NCBI GenBank assembly: GCA_944389515.1
Contig: CALXMQ010000001.1
Span: 71,079-135,078, forward strand
Length of the DNA: 64,000 bases
Reading direction: 5' to 3'
DNA from: an uncultured Alphaproteobacteria bacterium
Lineage (GTDB): Bacteria; Pseudomonadota; Alphaproteobacteria; Rs-D84
Shown: piece after piece, positions 1 to 8,955 of the stretch
How the letters are laid out: every line of letters starts with the position of its first letter
Numbering within the stretch: the first letter of the stretch is position 1
Made by a program: the position numbers and the translations under genes
Notes under the pieces: generated by a model
What the model saw: the letters and a program-made list of their open reading frames with translations, nothing else
The model's database searches: none
Told to the model about the DNA's origin: nothing

Positions 1-2
1 GT

Positions 3-131
3 GCAATGTCAAAATTACAGGCGCGTGCCGAATTGGTTCCGGCCACAGATGCAGATATGCCGATTGCCATGGAAATTGATGGTGATGCGGATGATACAAA
101 ATCTGATGATGATAAATCTGATAAAAAATAA
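3..131 (+). CDS. C-terminal end of an unidentified protein (partial)
   Basis: An open frame enters from the left edge and ends at the TAA at 129-131, giving about 42 residues. The tail is very acidic and lysine-rich (repeated Asp-Asp and Ser-Asp, ending SDKK), typical of a disordered C-terminus. An intrinsic terminator follows at once, so this closes an operon. Too little is present to name the protein. Confidence 0.55.
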   Translation, partial: AMSKLQARAELVPATDADMPIAMEIDGDADDTKSDDDKSDKK

Positions 132-162
132 AAATCGGGACATTTGTCCCGATTTTTATTTT
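132..162 (+). terminator. Intrinsic terminator after the left-edge gene
   Basis: The hairpin AATCGGGAC/GTCCCGATT is followed by a T-rich run and sits directly after the stop codon at 131. Confidence 0.85.
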
Positions 163-244
163 GTCAATGTTTTATAAATCTTGCCTTGTGACAAATTTAG
201 GGGTATGATATAGCCCGTACGAATTTTTTTAAGGGAATAAAGAA

Positions 245-3200
245 ATGGCAAATTTAATTGTAGATGGTAACTGGGCGGCGGCAGACGTCGCGTACAGATG
301 TGTTGATTTTGCGGCAATTTATCCAATTACCCCCAGCAGTACAATGGGTGAATTGGCAGACGAGTGGTCGTTTCAACATAAGAAAAATATTTGGGGTGCA
401 ATACCACAAATAATTGAAATGCAATCCGAAGGTGGCGCCGCCGGCGCAATGCATGGCGCATTACAAATGGGTTCTTTGGCAACAACGTTTACTGCGTCTC
501 AGGGATTGTTGTTGATGATACCTAATATGTATAAAATCGCAGGCGAACAGACGCCGTTTGTTATGCATGTTGCTGCACGTGCGTTGGCAACACATGCGTT
601 GTCTATATTTGGTGATCACAGTGATGTTATGTCTGTGCGGTCAACAGGATTTGCGTTGTTGTCCAGTCACAATGTTCAACAGGCACACGATTTGGCCGCT
701 GTTGCACATGCGGCAACGTTGCGTGCACGTGTACCTTTCTTGCATTTCTTTGATGGTTTTCGTACCAGTCACGAAGAATCGCGATTAGAACGTATTGATG
801 ATGAAGTATTACATCAAATGTTGCCTGATGATTTAATTTTGGCAAATCGTGCGCGTGGTATGACACCAGATAATCCGACGATTCGTGGAACAGCACAAAA
901 TCCAGATGTGTTTTTCCAGGGACGCGAAGCGGCAAATCCGCTGTATGCGAACACACCAGAAATTGTTCAACAATGCATGGATGAATTTGCGCAACTGACC
1001 GGACGTGCGTATCATTTGGTGGATTATGTCGGTGACCCAAATGCAGAAAATGTTATTGTCGCGATGGGCAGTGCGTGTGAAACAATCGAAGAAACAATGT
1101 CGCATTTGCCAGCAGGTTTGGGATTGGTTAAGGTACATTTATTCCGGCCATTTCCACGTGATGCATTTTTAGCGGCATTGCCAAAGTCTGTGAAACGTAT
1201 CGCTGTTTTGGACAGATGCAAAGAACCCGGCAGTTTGGGCGAACCATTGTATCAAGATGTCAAGACTGTTGTTGGTGATACGGCGGCGGTATTTGGCGGT
1301 CGTTATGGGTTGGGATCAAAAGAATTCAAGCCACGCGATGTCAAGGCTGTGTATGAAAACCTGATGCGTGGAACATTACATCATAACTTTACTGTTGGTA
1401 TCGAAGATGATTTAACAGGATTATCGTTGAAAACAGATGCGGCGTTTTCTGTTCAAGATGATAATTTCAAAACGGCAATTTTGTATGGTATCGGTTCTGA
1501 TGGTACGGTTGGCGCGGTTAAAAATATTGTAAAGATTGTTGGTGAAAATTCTGATTTGTATCCGCAATCGTACGCGGTGTATGATTCTAAAAAATCTGGT
1601 GGTTTGACTGCGTCGCATATCAGATTTTCTGACAAGCCGATTAAAAGCCAATATTTAATCGAAGTTGCAGATTTTATCAGTGTTTCAAACTTTATGATTG
1701 CGCAACGTTTTGATGTGTTCCGTGGATTGCGACCGGGTGGGACTGTTATGATAAATACGTCCATGGCGCCAGATGTGGCATTTGCAAATTTGCCACGTGA
1801 AACCCAAGAACATTTAATGCGAATTCGGGCGCGTGTGTTCTTTTTGAACGCCAATGCCGCAGCGGCAGAATTAGGTCTGGGGAACAGAATCAATACATTT
1901 ATAATGTTGAATTTCTTTAATTTAACACATGTTATTGATCCAGATGTCGCAGCGCAAAGTGCCAAAGTTGCAATAGAAAAAACATATAAAAAGAAGGGTA
2001 TGGATATTGTCCAGGCCAACTGGGCTGCGGTGGACAAGGCGGCTGATTATTTACACGAATACGTATTGCCGTCTTCGGTATCAAATTTTGCACCTGATTT
2101 TGTGCCGGCCATGACGTCAGCGGCCCCATCAGAAATTGCCGGGACATTGGGTGAAATGGCGGCACAACGTGGTGACGAAATTCCTGTGTCGCGTTTCCGT
2201 GTTGATGGCAAATTCGGTGCAGGTCAATATCCTGTTGGTACGGCAAAATATGAAAAACGCGCAATTTCAGAACGTGTTGCAACGGTTGATTTAGAAAAAT
2301 GTATTCAATGTGGAAAATGTTCAGCACTGTGTCCGCATGCGGCGATTCGTATCAAGGCAATGACTGCGGATGAAGCAGAACGCGCACGGGCAAATGGGGT
2401 TATTGTTGTACCAATGAAAACGCCTGAATTGGGGCCAGATATGTATTTCACATTAAATATTTCCCCAGCAGATTGCACAGGGTGCAATGTTTGTGTGAAA
2501 AATTGTCCGGTACATGCGTTGTCTATGATGGCATTGGCGGATTCTGGGGAACAACAAAAACGTTTTGATGCAGCACAAAAAATCCCAGATATTCCGCGCG
2601 AAAAATTAAACCTGAATATTCCAAAACATGTGGAATTATTGCCGCATTATTTCGAATTCCCAGGTGCGTGTGCAGGTTGTGGTGAAACACCGTATATCAA
2701 AATGATGTCGCATTTATTTGGTGACCGTATGATTGTCGCAAATGCAACAGGTTGTTCATCAATATATGGTGGAAATTTGCCAACAACGCCATGGACCGCA
2801 GATGCAAATGGTCGTGGGCCGGCGTGGTCTAATTCTTTATTCGAGGATAATGCGGAATATGGTTTGGGTATGCGTATCGCGTTAAACCAGAAACGTGAAA
2901 CGTTAAAAGGCTTGTTATTCGAATTGAATATTCCAAATGTCGAAGAAATGTTTGCAGAACGCGACCCAGATAAACAGCGCGAAATTGAAACGAAATTACG
3001 TGCGGTGTTGGAAAAAATCGATTCGCCACGTGCAGCGTTGGCGCGCAGTTTAGTTGGTGAAATCGTTGACAAATCTGTATGGATTGTTGGTGGTGATGGT
3101 TGGGCATATGACATCGGATATGGTGGATTGGATCATGTGTTGCACAGTGGCGAAAATGTGAACATTTTGGTTCTGGATACCGAAGGGTATTCAAACACTG

Positions 3201-3751
3201 GTGGGCAACAGTCCAAAGCCACGCCGTTTGGCGCCAGTATGAAATTTGCCATCGGTGGTAAAGAACATGCCAAAAAAGATTTAGGTATGATTGCCATGAT
3301 GTCTGGGGCATATGTTGCGCAAATTGCGTTGGGTGCAAATCAGGCCCAGGCAATACGTGCATTTCGTGAAGCGGCGGCGTTCCCAGGACCATCAATTATA
3401 TTGGCGTATGCGCCATGTATTGCGCATGGGTTCCAATTACAAAATGGTCCAGAACACCAGACCCAGTTGGTATCTACAGGCGCATGGCCGTTATATCGAT
3501 TTGATCCATCGTTGATTTTGGATGGGCACAGTCCGTTGACAATGGATTCAAATGCAGATGAAACCACGCCTTTGGAAGATTTCTTGAAAACAGAAAGTCG
3601 TTTTGGTGCGGCACGTGCGGCAAATCCGCATTTTGACCGATTGGTTGCCGAAGCCAAGGAAAACAATCATTATCGCAGCGAATTGAAAAAATATATTGCG
3701 CATTTTGCGATGATGAATTCGCCACAGGTTAAAGAAAACGGAGAAGGATAA
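245..3751 (+). CDS. nifJ: Pyruvate:ferredoxin (flavodoxin) oxidoreductase
   Basis: Oxidatively decarboxylates pyruvate with CoA to acetyl-CoA and CO2 and passes electrons to ferredoxin or flavodoxin in the cytoplasm, the usual route in anaerobes. The 1168-residue length matches the one-piece homodimeric family. Domain order is visible: the N-terminal pyruvate-binding motif YPITPSSTMGE (26-36), two [4Fe-4S] clusters (CIQCGKCSALCP near 685 and CTGCNVCVKNCP near 743), the proximal cluster CAGCGE near 808, and the thiamine diphosphate site GDGWAYDIGYGG near 950 followed by EGYSNTGGQ. The gene is monocistronic, with its own terminator after the stop. It implies anaerobic, fermentative metabolism. 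Confidence 0.97.
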   Translation: MANLIVDGNWAAADVAYRCVDFAAIYPITPSSTMGELADEWSFQHKKNIWGAIPQIIEMQSEGGAAGAMHGALQMGSLATTFTASQGLLLMIPNMYKIAGEQTPFVMHVAARALATHALSIFGDHSDVMSVRSTGFALLSSHNVQQAHDLAAVAHAATLRARVPFLHFFDGFRTSHEESRLERIDDEVLHQMLPDDLILANRARGMTPDNPTIRGTAQNPDVFFQGREAANPLYANTPEIVQQCMDEFAQLTGRAYHLVDYVGDPNAENVIVAMGSACETIEETMSHLPAGLGLVKVHLFRPFPRDAFLAALPKSVKRIAVLDRCKEPGSLGEPLYQDVKTVVGDTAAVFGGRYGLGSKEFKPRDVKAVYENLMRGTLHHNFTVGIEDDLTGLSLKTDAAFSVQDDNFKTAILYGIGSDGTVGAVKNIVKIVGENSDLYPQSYAVYDSKKSGGLTASHIRFSDKPIKSQYLIEVADFISVSNFMIAQRFDVFRGLRPGGTVMINTSMAPDVAFANLPRETQEHLMRIRARVFFLNANAAAAELGLGNRINTFIMLNFFNLTHVIDPDVAAQSAKVAIEKTYKKKGMDIVQANWAAVDKAADYLHEYVLPSSVSNFAPDFVPAMTSAAPSEIAGTLGEMAAQRGDEIPVSRFRVDGKFGAGQYPVGTAKYEKRAISERVATVDLEKCIQCGKCSALCPHAAIRIKAMTADEAERARANGVIVVPMKTPELGPDMYFTLNISPADCTGCNVCVKNCPVHALSMMALADSGEQQKRFDAAQKIPDIPREKLNLNIPKHVELLPHYFEFPGACAGCGETPYIKMMSHLFGDRMIVANATGCSSIYGGNLPTTPWTADANGRGPAWSNSLFEDNAEYGLGMRIALNQKRETLKGLLFELNIPNVEEMFAERDPDKQREIETKLRAVLEKIDSPRAALARSLVGEIVDKSVWIVGGDGWAYDIGYGGLDHVLHSGENVNILVLDTEGYSNTGGQQSKATPFGASMKFAIGGKEHAKKDLGMIAMMSGAYVAQIALGANQAQAIRAFREAAAFPGPSIILAYAPCIAHGFQLQNGPEHQTQLVSTGAWPLYRFDPSLILDGHSPLTMDSNADETTPLEDFLKTESRFGAARAANPHFDRLVAEAKENNHYRSELKKYIAHFAMMNSPQVKENGEG

Positions 3752-3777
3752 AAACGGGGCGTGTGCCCCGTTTTGAT
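3751..3777 (+). terminator. Intrinsic terminator of nifJ
   Basis: The stem AAAACGGGGC/GCCCCGTTTT immediately follows the nifJ stop and ends in a T run. Confidence 0.9.
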
Positions 3778-3854
3778 TTAATACCATTAGTGTGTATAAG
3801 TAATAATTTACTTTTTTGTTGCTTATGTTGTGATGTTTATTGTACATTTGGGGT

Positions 3855-4283
3855 ATGAAAAAATTATTTCTGATTTTGTTGATTTCTTTGACGGCGTGTA
3901 CTTTTCAAACCAAGCATCGTGGATATGTTTTTCCGCCTGATTTGGATGCAACGGTGGCGAATATCAAAACAACAACCCAGTTGACAAATGAAATCGGTTC
4001 GCCCCAGGTGAAAACTATATATGGCGACACGGTTTGGATTTATTATGGCGCAGATGAAAATTATCGTGGGCCGTTGCCGTTGAAGTATGATAATCAAACT
4101 GTTTTATTGGCGTGGGTTGATGGTAATCGGGTTACTGATATTAAAATTTTATATGACGATGATTTACCAGATATTATTATTTCCGAAGATGAAACAGAAA
4201 TCCCAGCGGCGATTGAATTAAACGCGTTACAAGAATTGTTTAATAATGTTGGGCGCTTTTCACCTGCGGGGTTGGGGCAATAG
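3855..4283 (+). CDS. bamE: Outer-membrane assembly lipoprotein BamE (SmpA/OmlA)
   Basis: A 142-residue lipoprotein of the beta-barrel assembly (BAM) complex, anchored in the outer membrane from the periplasmic side. The ATG at 3855 begins a proper signal peptide; the frame can be extended to a TTG at 3840, which looks less likely. The lipobox LTAC puts the acylated Cys at residue 15. The mature part has the family hallmarks: an RGY...PPDLD start, a GSPQ turn, DTVWIYYG, and the alphaproteobacterial C-terminal pattern LQELFNNVGRF. BamD, another BAM lipoprotein, lies at 56.5-57.3 kb. Confidence 0.88.
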   Translation: MKKLFLILLISLTACTFQTKHRGYVFPPDLDATVANIKTTTQLTNEIGSPQVKTIYGDTVWIYYGADENYRGPLPLKYDNQTVLLAWVDGNRVTDIKILYDDDLPDIIISEDETEIPAAIELNALQELFNNVGRFSPAGLGQ

Positions 4284-4345
4284 TAAAAAGGTATTTGCAA
4301 AGATTGTCAAAAACGTGTAAAATAAAAACAAAAGAGAATTAGGAA

Positions 4346-4897
4346 ATGAAACGAATTTTATTTTCTTTGTTTGTTGTAAATTTTGCGTTTTTTGGTGCGG
4401 CAATGGCGGCGGATAAATTTACGTCTTGTGGGCCGGGGTATGTATTGGTGGAACACAGTGATATTGACGGCATTGATGCAGCAGAATGTCAAAAACTGTG
4501 GTGCCGTGATTTAGAAACGGGTAAAACAATGGGCAGTGGCGACCGTGCCAATAATGGGTATAAAACAACGTCTTATCCGATGGAATTATGCGATGCAGAT
4601 GGTAACTGTGTCGAATGTTTTGGCGATCGTAAATGGTGCAGTGGCCAACCCGAAGGATATTGGAACCCAGAATATGGTGCATATACGTATGGTGGGGATG
4701 ATAATGCCACATATACGTCGTATCAACGTGGCAGTTGTTTTGCATGGAATTTAGAAAAACCTGATTGTCCGGATGGTCAAACCGCGATTTTGCAAGATGG
4801 GCAATGGACTTGTGCGGTGTCAACAGGAACCACAACAGGCAGTCGTGAATCCAGTATTCGCAGAACGTCTGGTTCATTACGACGCCCAATTCGTTAA
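4346..4897 (+). CDS. Exported cysteine-rich protein, unknown function
   Basis: 183 residues with a clear Sec signal peptide (MKRILF, hydrophobic core, AAMA cleavage near residue 21). The mature part has many Cys and Trp residues (CGPGY, LWCRDLE, CVECFG, WCSGQ, CFAW) and a basic, Ser/Arg-rich tail, and is probably stabilised by disulfides in the periplasm or on the surface. A plausible promoter (TTGCAA, TAAAAT) lies at about 4291-4322 and an AGGA-type ribosome site precedes the ATG. Unlike several similar genes in the window it has no terminator-like hairpin in its leader. Its family is not recognised. Confidence 0.75.
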   Translation: MKRILFSLFVVNFAFFGAAMAADKFTSCGPGYVLVEHSDIDGIDAAECQKLWCRDLETGKTMGSGDRANNGYKTTSYPMELCDADGNCVECFGDRKWCSGQPEGYWNPEYGAYTYGGDDNATYTSYQRGSCFAWNLEKPDCPDGQTAILQDGQWTCAVSTGTTTGSRESSIRRTSGSLRRPIR

Positions 4898-4903
4898 ATG
4901 GAT

Positions 4904-4935
4904 TATATGCCCCAAATGGGGCATATTTATTTTTT
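4904..4935 (+). terminator. Intrinsic terminator
   Basis: The hairpin TATGCCCC AAA TGGGGCATA is followed by a T-rich stretch after the exported-protein gene. Confidence 0.85.
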
Positions 4936-4946
4936 GCGTCAATAAT

Positions 4947-4974
4947 TTGTTTTTCACGTTTTTTGTGCTATAAT
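4947..4974 (+). promoter_or_regulatory. Sigma-70 type promoter of carD
   Basis: TTGTTT at 4947-4952, a 16-nt spacer, then a perfect TATAAT at 4969-4974. Transcription would start near 4981. Confidence 0.6.
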
Positions 4975-4990
4975 ATATGGGACTGAGAGA

Positions 4991-5581
4991 ATGGCAACTG
5001 TAAAAGGTATCCAGATTATGCCAAGTAAAAAATTAGATTTTAAGACAGGACAATATGTTGTCTATCCAACCCAGGGTGTGGGAAAACTTGTTCGGGTAGA
5101 AGAGCAGGTTATTGGTGGACAAAAAATTAAAATGTTGGTTATTGATTTTGAACGTAATCATATGACGTTACGTGTGCCGGTTGAACGTGCAGAAATTTCA
5201 GGTCTGCGGCCATTGACATCAATTAAAAAGATGGACGAAGCAATCGCATCTGCCAAGGGCAAGGCCGGCGCGAAACGTATGATTTGGGCGCGTCGTGCCG
5301 CACAATACGAAGATAATATAAATTCAGGCGATCCGATGAAATTGGCCGAAGTTGTGCGTGATTTGCAACGACGCAATCCAACAGATACAATGACTTTTTC
5401 TGCGCGTCAATTATATTTGCGGGCATTGGAACGTATGGCCCAAGAATTTGCGGTGTTGCATAAAATTGATATTGATGCCGCGTCTGAAAAGATAGAAGAT
5501 ATATTGGGCGTACCAAAGGAAATTGATTTGAACGCCGTTGATATAGATGACGACGATGAAGAACCAGATGATGAAGAATAA
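4991..5581 (+). CDS. carD: CarD/CdnL-family RNA polymerase-binding transcription regulator
   Basis: Binds the RNA polymerase beta subunit and stabilises open complexes at rRNA and housekeeping promoters. The N-terminal CarD_CdnL domain is plain (FKTGQYVVYPTQGVGKL, then VPVERAEISGLRPL), followed by the helical DNA-contacting half (MIWARRAAQYEDNI, MTFSARQLYLRALERMAQEF) and a long acidic tail of Asp/Glu. The frame allows ATG at 4991. The ATG at 5018, giving MPSKKLDF, fits the usual family N-terminus, has an AAAGG 10 nt upstream, and leaves a more normal 5' leader given the promoter at 4947-4974. The true start may therefore be 5018. A terminator follows the stop. Confidence 0.92.
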   Translation: MATVKGIQIMPSKKLDFKTGQYVVYPTQGVGKLVRVEEQVIGGQKIKMLVIDFERNHMTLRVPVERAEISGLRPLTSIKKMDEAIASAKGKAGAKRMIWARRAAQYEDNINSGDPMKLAEVVRDLQRRNPTDTMTFSARQLYLRALERMAQEFAVLHKIDIDAASEKIEDILGVPKEIDLNAVDIDDDDEEPDDEE

Positions 5582-5608
5582 AAAAATCCCACAATCGTGG
5601 GATTTTTA
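5580..5608. terminator. Bidirectional intrinsic terminator between carD and a convergent gene
   Basis: AAAAATCCCAC AATC GTGGGATTTTT is symmetrical, with A and T runs on both sides. It can end carD and the minus-strand gene whose stop lies at 5606. Confidence 0.85.
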
Positions 5609-6562
5609 ATAATTGCAATCTTCTTCGAAAACAAATTCACCTTCGGGAATTTCGATAGTTCTGTTGTAAACGATATAGCATCCAGACAGTGTTGGATTGT
5701 CATATTCGCATTTGACGGTGTATTCACCTGCATTAAGTGAACCTGTATAGTTTGGACATTTGTTACAACTGATTGGATATTTGTTCTTGTCAAGCATGCC
5801 GTTGTAATATCCCTGGTCTGTGTCACATCTGTTTTTTCTGATGCATTCGCCTTCTACGCATGCAATTTGTTGCTTTAATCCGGGTTTGCCGGGAACATCG
5901 GTTCCGGTACCTGTTTGAAAGCCCGGACAATCGCGGTGTGTACTGCATGAATTATCAAAATTACAGACACCCACACTGAAACTGTTTCTGCATCCGCGTA
6001 CAGAAACTGTTTCATATTCCAGGGTATATCCACTGGCACATAGTTCACAGCTGTCCACTTCGTCCATTATCCCGTAGACATCGGAATGTATACGCCATGT
6101 GGAACCACGGGCGCAACCGTTTCTGTTTGTAAAACTGACATCCGGATAGCCCGTATCGTAACATTGGACGGTTGCCATACTGCTGGGGGTACATGCATAA
6201 TAATTCAATGCATTTGAACAATTGGCATCAATAAATGTTCCTGCGATTGTACGTTTATATCCCCATGCGCATTGTGCGCATTCGCGGTATGCAATCACCG
6301 GATTGTTCGCGGTTGGACCATAGCATGTCTTGCTGACCTGGGGTACTACAGATGTTCCAGATACTGTTTTTGCACAATTTTCTGGTACTGTTGGGCCATT
6401 GACATTACCGGAATAATTGGTGCATCCGGGTTGGATTGTGCAATATGAACTGGATGCGCCCAGTGTCGGGGCAGTTGGTAAAAAGATTAAATATGCAATT
6501 ATGGTGCATAAAGACCCCAGTTGTGTTATTTTTGAGTATGTAAAAAAAGCTGATTTCTGCAT
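5606..6562 (-). CDS. Exported cysteine-rich protein (paralogue of the gene at 6664)
   Basis: 318 residues from the ATG at 6562; the frame runs further up, but the signal peptide begins here (MQKSAFF, hydrophobic segment, LPTAPTLGA cleavage, then SSSYC). The mature part has more than 25 Cys in EGF-like spacings: CAQCAWGYK, CELCASGYTLEY, CDTDQGYYNGM, CNKCPNY, ending GCYIVYNRTI...GEFVFEEDCNY. It is closely related in Cys spacing and sequence to the divergently transcribed protein at 6664-7656. It is probably periplasmic or surface exposed; no known family is recognised. A terminator-like hairpin sits in its leader at 6604-6629. Confidence 0.8.
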   Translation of the reverse strand: MQKSAFFTYSKITQLGSLCTIIAYLIFLPTAPTLGASSSYCTIQPGCTNYSGNVNGPTVPENCAKTVSGTSVVPQVSKTCYGPTANNPVIAYRECAQCAWGYKRTIAGTFIDANCSNALNYYACTPSSMATVQCYDTGYPDVSFTNRNGCARGSTWRIHSDVYGIMDEVDSCELCASGYTLEYETVSVRGCRNSFSVGVCNFDNSCSTHRDCPGFQTGTGTDVPGKPGLKQQIACVEGECIRKNRCDTDQGYYNGMLDKNKYPISCNKCPNYTGSLNAGEYTVKCEYDNPTLSGCYIVYNRTIEIPEGEFVFEEDCNY

Positions 6563-6603
6563 GTTTTTGTCCCTACGTTTTGCCGAAGATAAACGGTCGG
6601 TAA

Positions 6604-6629
6604 AAAACGTCAAAAATGATATTGACGTG
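6604..6629 (-). terminator. Terminator-like hairpin in the leader of the 5606-6562 gene (possible attenuator)
   Basis: Read on the minus strand, ACGTCAA and TTGACGT pair around a short loop and are followed by TTTTTT. The hairpin lies about 40 nt upstream of the ATG at 6562, inside the presumed 5' UTR, so it could attenuate the gene. The same bases contribute the TTGACG -35 element of the opposite gene. Confidence 0.5.
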
Positions 6630-6651
6630 TGGGCGGATTTTGGGGTAAAAT
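6622..6651 (+). promoter_or_regulatory. Promoter for the 6664 gene
   Basis: TTGACG at 6622-6627, an 18-nt spacer, TAAAAT at 6646-6651. It predicts a transcript starting near 6658, just before the leader element at 6664. Confidence 0.5.
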
Positions 6652-6663
6652 AGATATAAATAA

Positions 6664-6770
6664 ATGCCGAAAATAAACCACCGATTAAAATCGGTGTTTT
6701 TATTTTTGAAAAAATCCCTATTTTCTGCATTTTTTATTCCCTTTATTTTGCCGAAAACAAACGGTGGTTT
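6664..6770 (+). promoter_or_regulatory. Leader element type 2, copy 1
   Basis: It begins GCCGAAAATAAACCACCG and ends GCCGAAAACAAACGGTGG. The arm AAACCACCG (6675-6683) can pair with the adjacent TCGGTG plus T run to make a terminator, or with the distant CGGTGGTTT (6762-6770), a perfect 9-bp match. AAAAATCCC lies in the middle. The order and conserved blocks are shared with the copies at 23503 and 26413. Confidence 0.55.
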
Positions 6771-7656
6771 AATACTGTGTGGTGTATATGGTAATAATGC
6801 ATTCGGAGATTGCACAGGACCAACCAGTTGCGCACTTTTTACTGGTGGTACAGCGGACGGAAATACGGAGAATTGTGCGCTGCGAACGAATTCATCAGAA
6901 ACAGCATTGGTTAGTGAAGTTGGAGAAGTATGTTATGGAAATAATACTTCCACGCCAGTTTTAAAAATTGAAGAATGTATCCGTTGTACATGGGGATATG
7001 AAAAACAGGATTCTGGGCAAATAATAAGCACAAAATGTGGACTTTTTAATGTTCAGGCATGTGTAAAAAAACAAATGGCCGAAGTGCAATGTGACTTTGT
7101 TTACACATATGCTGAATCTTTTTCTAATCAAAACGGTTGTGCCGATGGGGACTTTGAGTACTTTTACACGGAAGAGCATGGTTATTTGGGACCGGTGGAA
7201 CATTGTCGGACATGTCAATCTGGGTATAAAAAAAAGACGATATCTGTAGACGTAGAAGGGTGCAGCAATGGGCCGTATGAGATTGATGTATGCACAGAAG
7301 AATGCAGTAGGGCATCAGATTGTCCAGGATATGTGACAGCCCAAGGAACACCTGTTACAGGTAAGCCAGGATTATTAAAGCAAATACTATGCAAAGATAT
7401 CAATGAAGATGGCGCCAAAGAGTGTACATGGAAGTATAGATGCGATTCAGAGGAAGGATATTATAATGGTATGATAACTACAAATTATGGACCAACAAGT
7501 TGTAATAAATGTCCATTGTATCAGGGAAAATATGGCGAGGGGTTTATTAGACGAAGTAGCCAGGATGAAACCATAAATGGGTGTTTTATTTCAAGTAATG
7601 CAACCATATCGGCAACAGAAGGAACGATTGAATTTGATCAGCATTGCTATTATTAA
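6664..7656 (+). CDS. Exported cysteine-rich protein (paralogue of the gene at 5606)
   Basis: 330 codons from the ATG at 6664. The start is uncertain because the first 35 codons coincide with the repeated leader element; a TTG at 6706 (giving KKSLFSAFF) is an alternative. The mature protein starts around NAFGDCTG and parallels the minus-strand neighbour: CIRCTWGYEK, CRTCQSGYKKK, the GKPGLLKQI block, CDSEEGYYNGM, CNKCP, ending GCFISSNATI...IEFDQHCYY. It is presumably a disulfide-rich periplasmic or surface protein. The divergent pair probably arose by inverted duplication. A terminator follows. Confidence 0.72.
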   Translation: MPKINHRLKSVFLFLKKSLFSAFFIPFILPKTNGGLILCGVYGNNAFGDCTGPTSCALFTGGTADGNTENCALRTNSSETALVSEVGEVCYGNNTSTPVLKIEECIRCTWGYEKQDSGQIISTKCGLFNVQACVKKQMAEVQCDFVYTYAESFSNQNGCADGDFEYFYTEEHGYLGPVEHCRTCQSGYKKKTISVDVEGCSNGPYEIDVCTEECSRASDCPGYVTAQGTPVTGKPGLLKQILCKDINEDGAKECTWKYRCDSEEGYYNGMITTNYGPTSCNKCPLYQGKYGEGFIRRSSQDETINGCFISSNATISATEGTIEFDQHCYY

Positions 7657-7657
7657 A

Positions 7658-7686
7658 ATAAAAATCCCACGATTGTGGGATTTTTA
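7658..7686. terminator. Bidirectional intrinsic terminator
   Basis: AAAAATCCCAC GATT GTGGGATTTTT lies between the convergent exported-protein gene and lptB. Confidence 0.85.
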
Positions 7687-8412
7687 CATTACAAAATCTT
7701 CACCCAGATATACTTTTTTTACCATTTCATCTTGGACAATTTCTGGGGTTGTGCCGTGTTTCAAGATTTTCCCGTCATGTAAAACGTAACTGCGGTCAGT
7801 GATGCCCAATGTTTCACGTACATTGTGGTCGGTTATTATAACGCCCAAACCACGATTTTTTAATTGTGACACCAAATCACGTATTTCATTTACAGCAATC
7901 GGGTCAATCCCGGCAAAAGGTTCGTCCAATAAAATAAATTTAGGGTCGTTTGCCAATGCGCGTGCAATTTCAACACGGCGGCGTTCGCCACCTGATAACG
8001 CGGTTGCAGGACTGCGGCGCAGGGCGGTGATAGAAAATTCATCTAATAATGCGTCTAATTTTTTCTGGCGTTTTTTCTTGCTGGGTTCGACAACTTCTAA
8101 GATTGCCATTATATTTTGTTCAACCGTCAGACCGCGAAAAACACTGTTTTCTTGGGGCAAATAACCAATGTGCAGACGCGCACGTTGGTAAAATGGTAAA
8201 TGAGTGATATCTTGGGAATTCAGGAATATTTGACCGGCGGTCGCACTAAGTTGTCCGGTTATGCAATAAAACGCAGTTGTTTTTCCGGCACCGTTTGGCC
8301 CCAACAGACCGACCGATTCGCCCTGGTGCGCTTCCATCGATATGTCACGGATAACCATACGTTTGCCGTATGATTTAGACAAGTGTTCAACACGTAATAC
8401 AGATTGCTTCAT
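7684..8412 (-). CDS. lptB: LPS export ABC transporter ATP-binding protein LptB
   Basis: The cytoplasmic ATPase that powers lipopolysaccharide extraction from the inner membrane by LptB2FG. The 242 residues carry a full ABC set: Walker A GPNGAGKT (38-45), Q-loop LPQEN (85-89), signature LSGGE (139-143), Walker B FILLDEP (159-165), and H-loop His196 in ITDHN. The long linker between Q-loop and signature and the C-terminal VYLGEDF are typical of LptB. It overlaps lptC by 4 nt, so the two are translationally coupled. lptA, lptF and lptG are not in the window. Confidence 0.96.
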   Translation of the reverse strand: MKQSVLRVEHLSKSYGKRMVIRDISMEAHQGESVGLLGPNGAGKTTAFYCITGQLSATAGQIFLNSQDITHLPFYQRARLHIGYLPQENSVFRGLTVEQNIMAILEVVEPSKKKRQKKLDALLDEFSITALRRSPATALSGGERRRVEIARALANDPKFILLDEPFAGIDPIAVNEIRDLVSQLKNRGLGVIITDHNVRETLGITDRSYVLHDGKILKHGTTPEIVQDEMVKKVYLGEDFVM

Positions 8413-8924
8413 AATTTTATCACCAATTCATCTGTTCTGATTTTGTCGCCATTACTGGAATCAACGTGGACGTTGTCCAATAATGTTATTGTTTTACTGA
8501 TGCGGTCATAACGACCAGCGTTCGCAGTTATATTATCTGTGACAGGTATGCCGTTTTTATCGCGTGTTATGGTTCCGGATACATCGTCCAATAAAATTAT
8601 TGTTGGTTCATCGTATTCTTGGCGGCCACTGCGCGCATGAATTTGAAATGGGGCGCCGTTTTCATCGGTGCCAGAAAATGACGCGTTGGACATTTTGAAT
8701 TGGTTGCTGACAATATCTGTCATGTTGATTGCAGATATTGGTGTCCATAATAACTGGCGCGTGAACAGTGAACCAGCAATCAACGCCGCAACCATAACCA
8801 ATCCCCAACCTGTAAAGAAAAATTGCCACAGACGTTTCAAGCGTCTGTGTTTAGAAAATATAATAAAACTGCGTTTGTCACCTTGCACGGTGTACAGTGT
8901 AGCGCGAAGAGAATCAAAAAGCAA
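8409..8924 (-). CDS. lptC: LPS export periplasmic bridge protein LptC
   Basis: 171 residues with one N-terminal transmembrane segment (about 36-57, WQFFFTGWGLVMVAALIAG) preceded by a basic cytoplasmic tail, then a periplasmic beta-jellyroll of the LptC/OstA type (repeated strands such as FQIHARSGRQEY, ITANAGRYDRISKTITLLDNVHV). LptC hands LPS from LptB2FG to LptA. Its neighbour lptB and the family layout support the call. Confidence 0.88.
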   Translation of the reverse strand: MLFDSLRATLYTVQGDKRSFIIFSKHRRLKRLWQFFFTGWGLVMVAALIAGSLFTRQLLWTPISAINMTDIVSNQFKMSNASFSGTDENGAPFQIHARSGRQEYDEPTIILLDDVSGTITRDKNGIPVTDNITANAGRYDRISKTITLLDNVHVDSSNGDKIRTDELVIKL

Positions 8925-8955
8925 TTTTTATATTTATTCCGATATTTTTTTATGC

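Noticed and set aside
6564-6730. N-terminal extension of the 5606 gene up to 6730
   Set aside because: The extension would cross a terminator hairpin and the opposite promoter, and the signal peptide begins at 6562.
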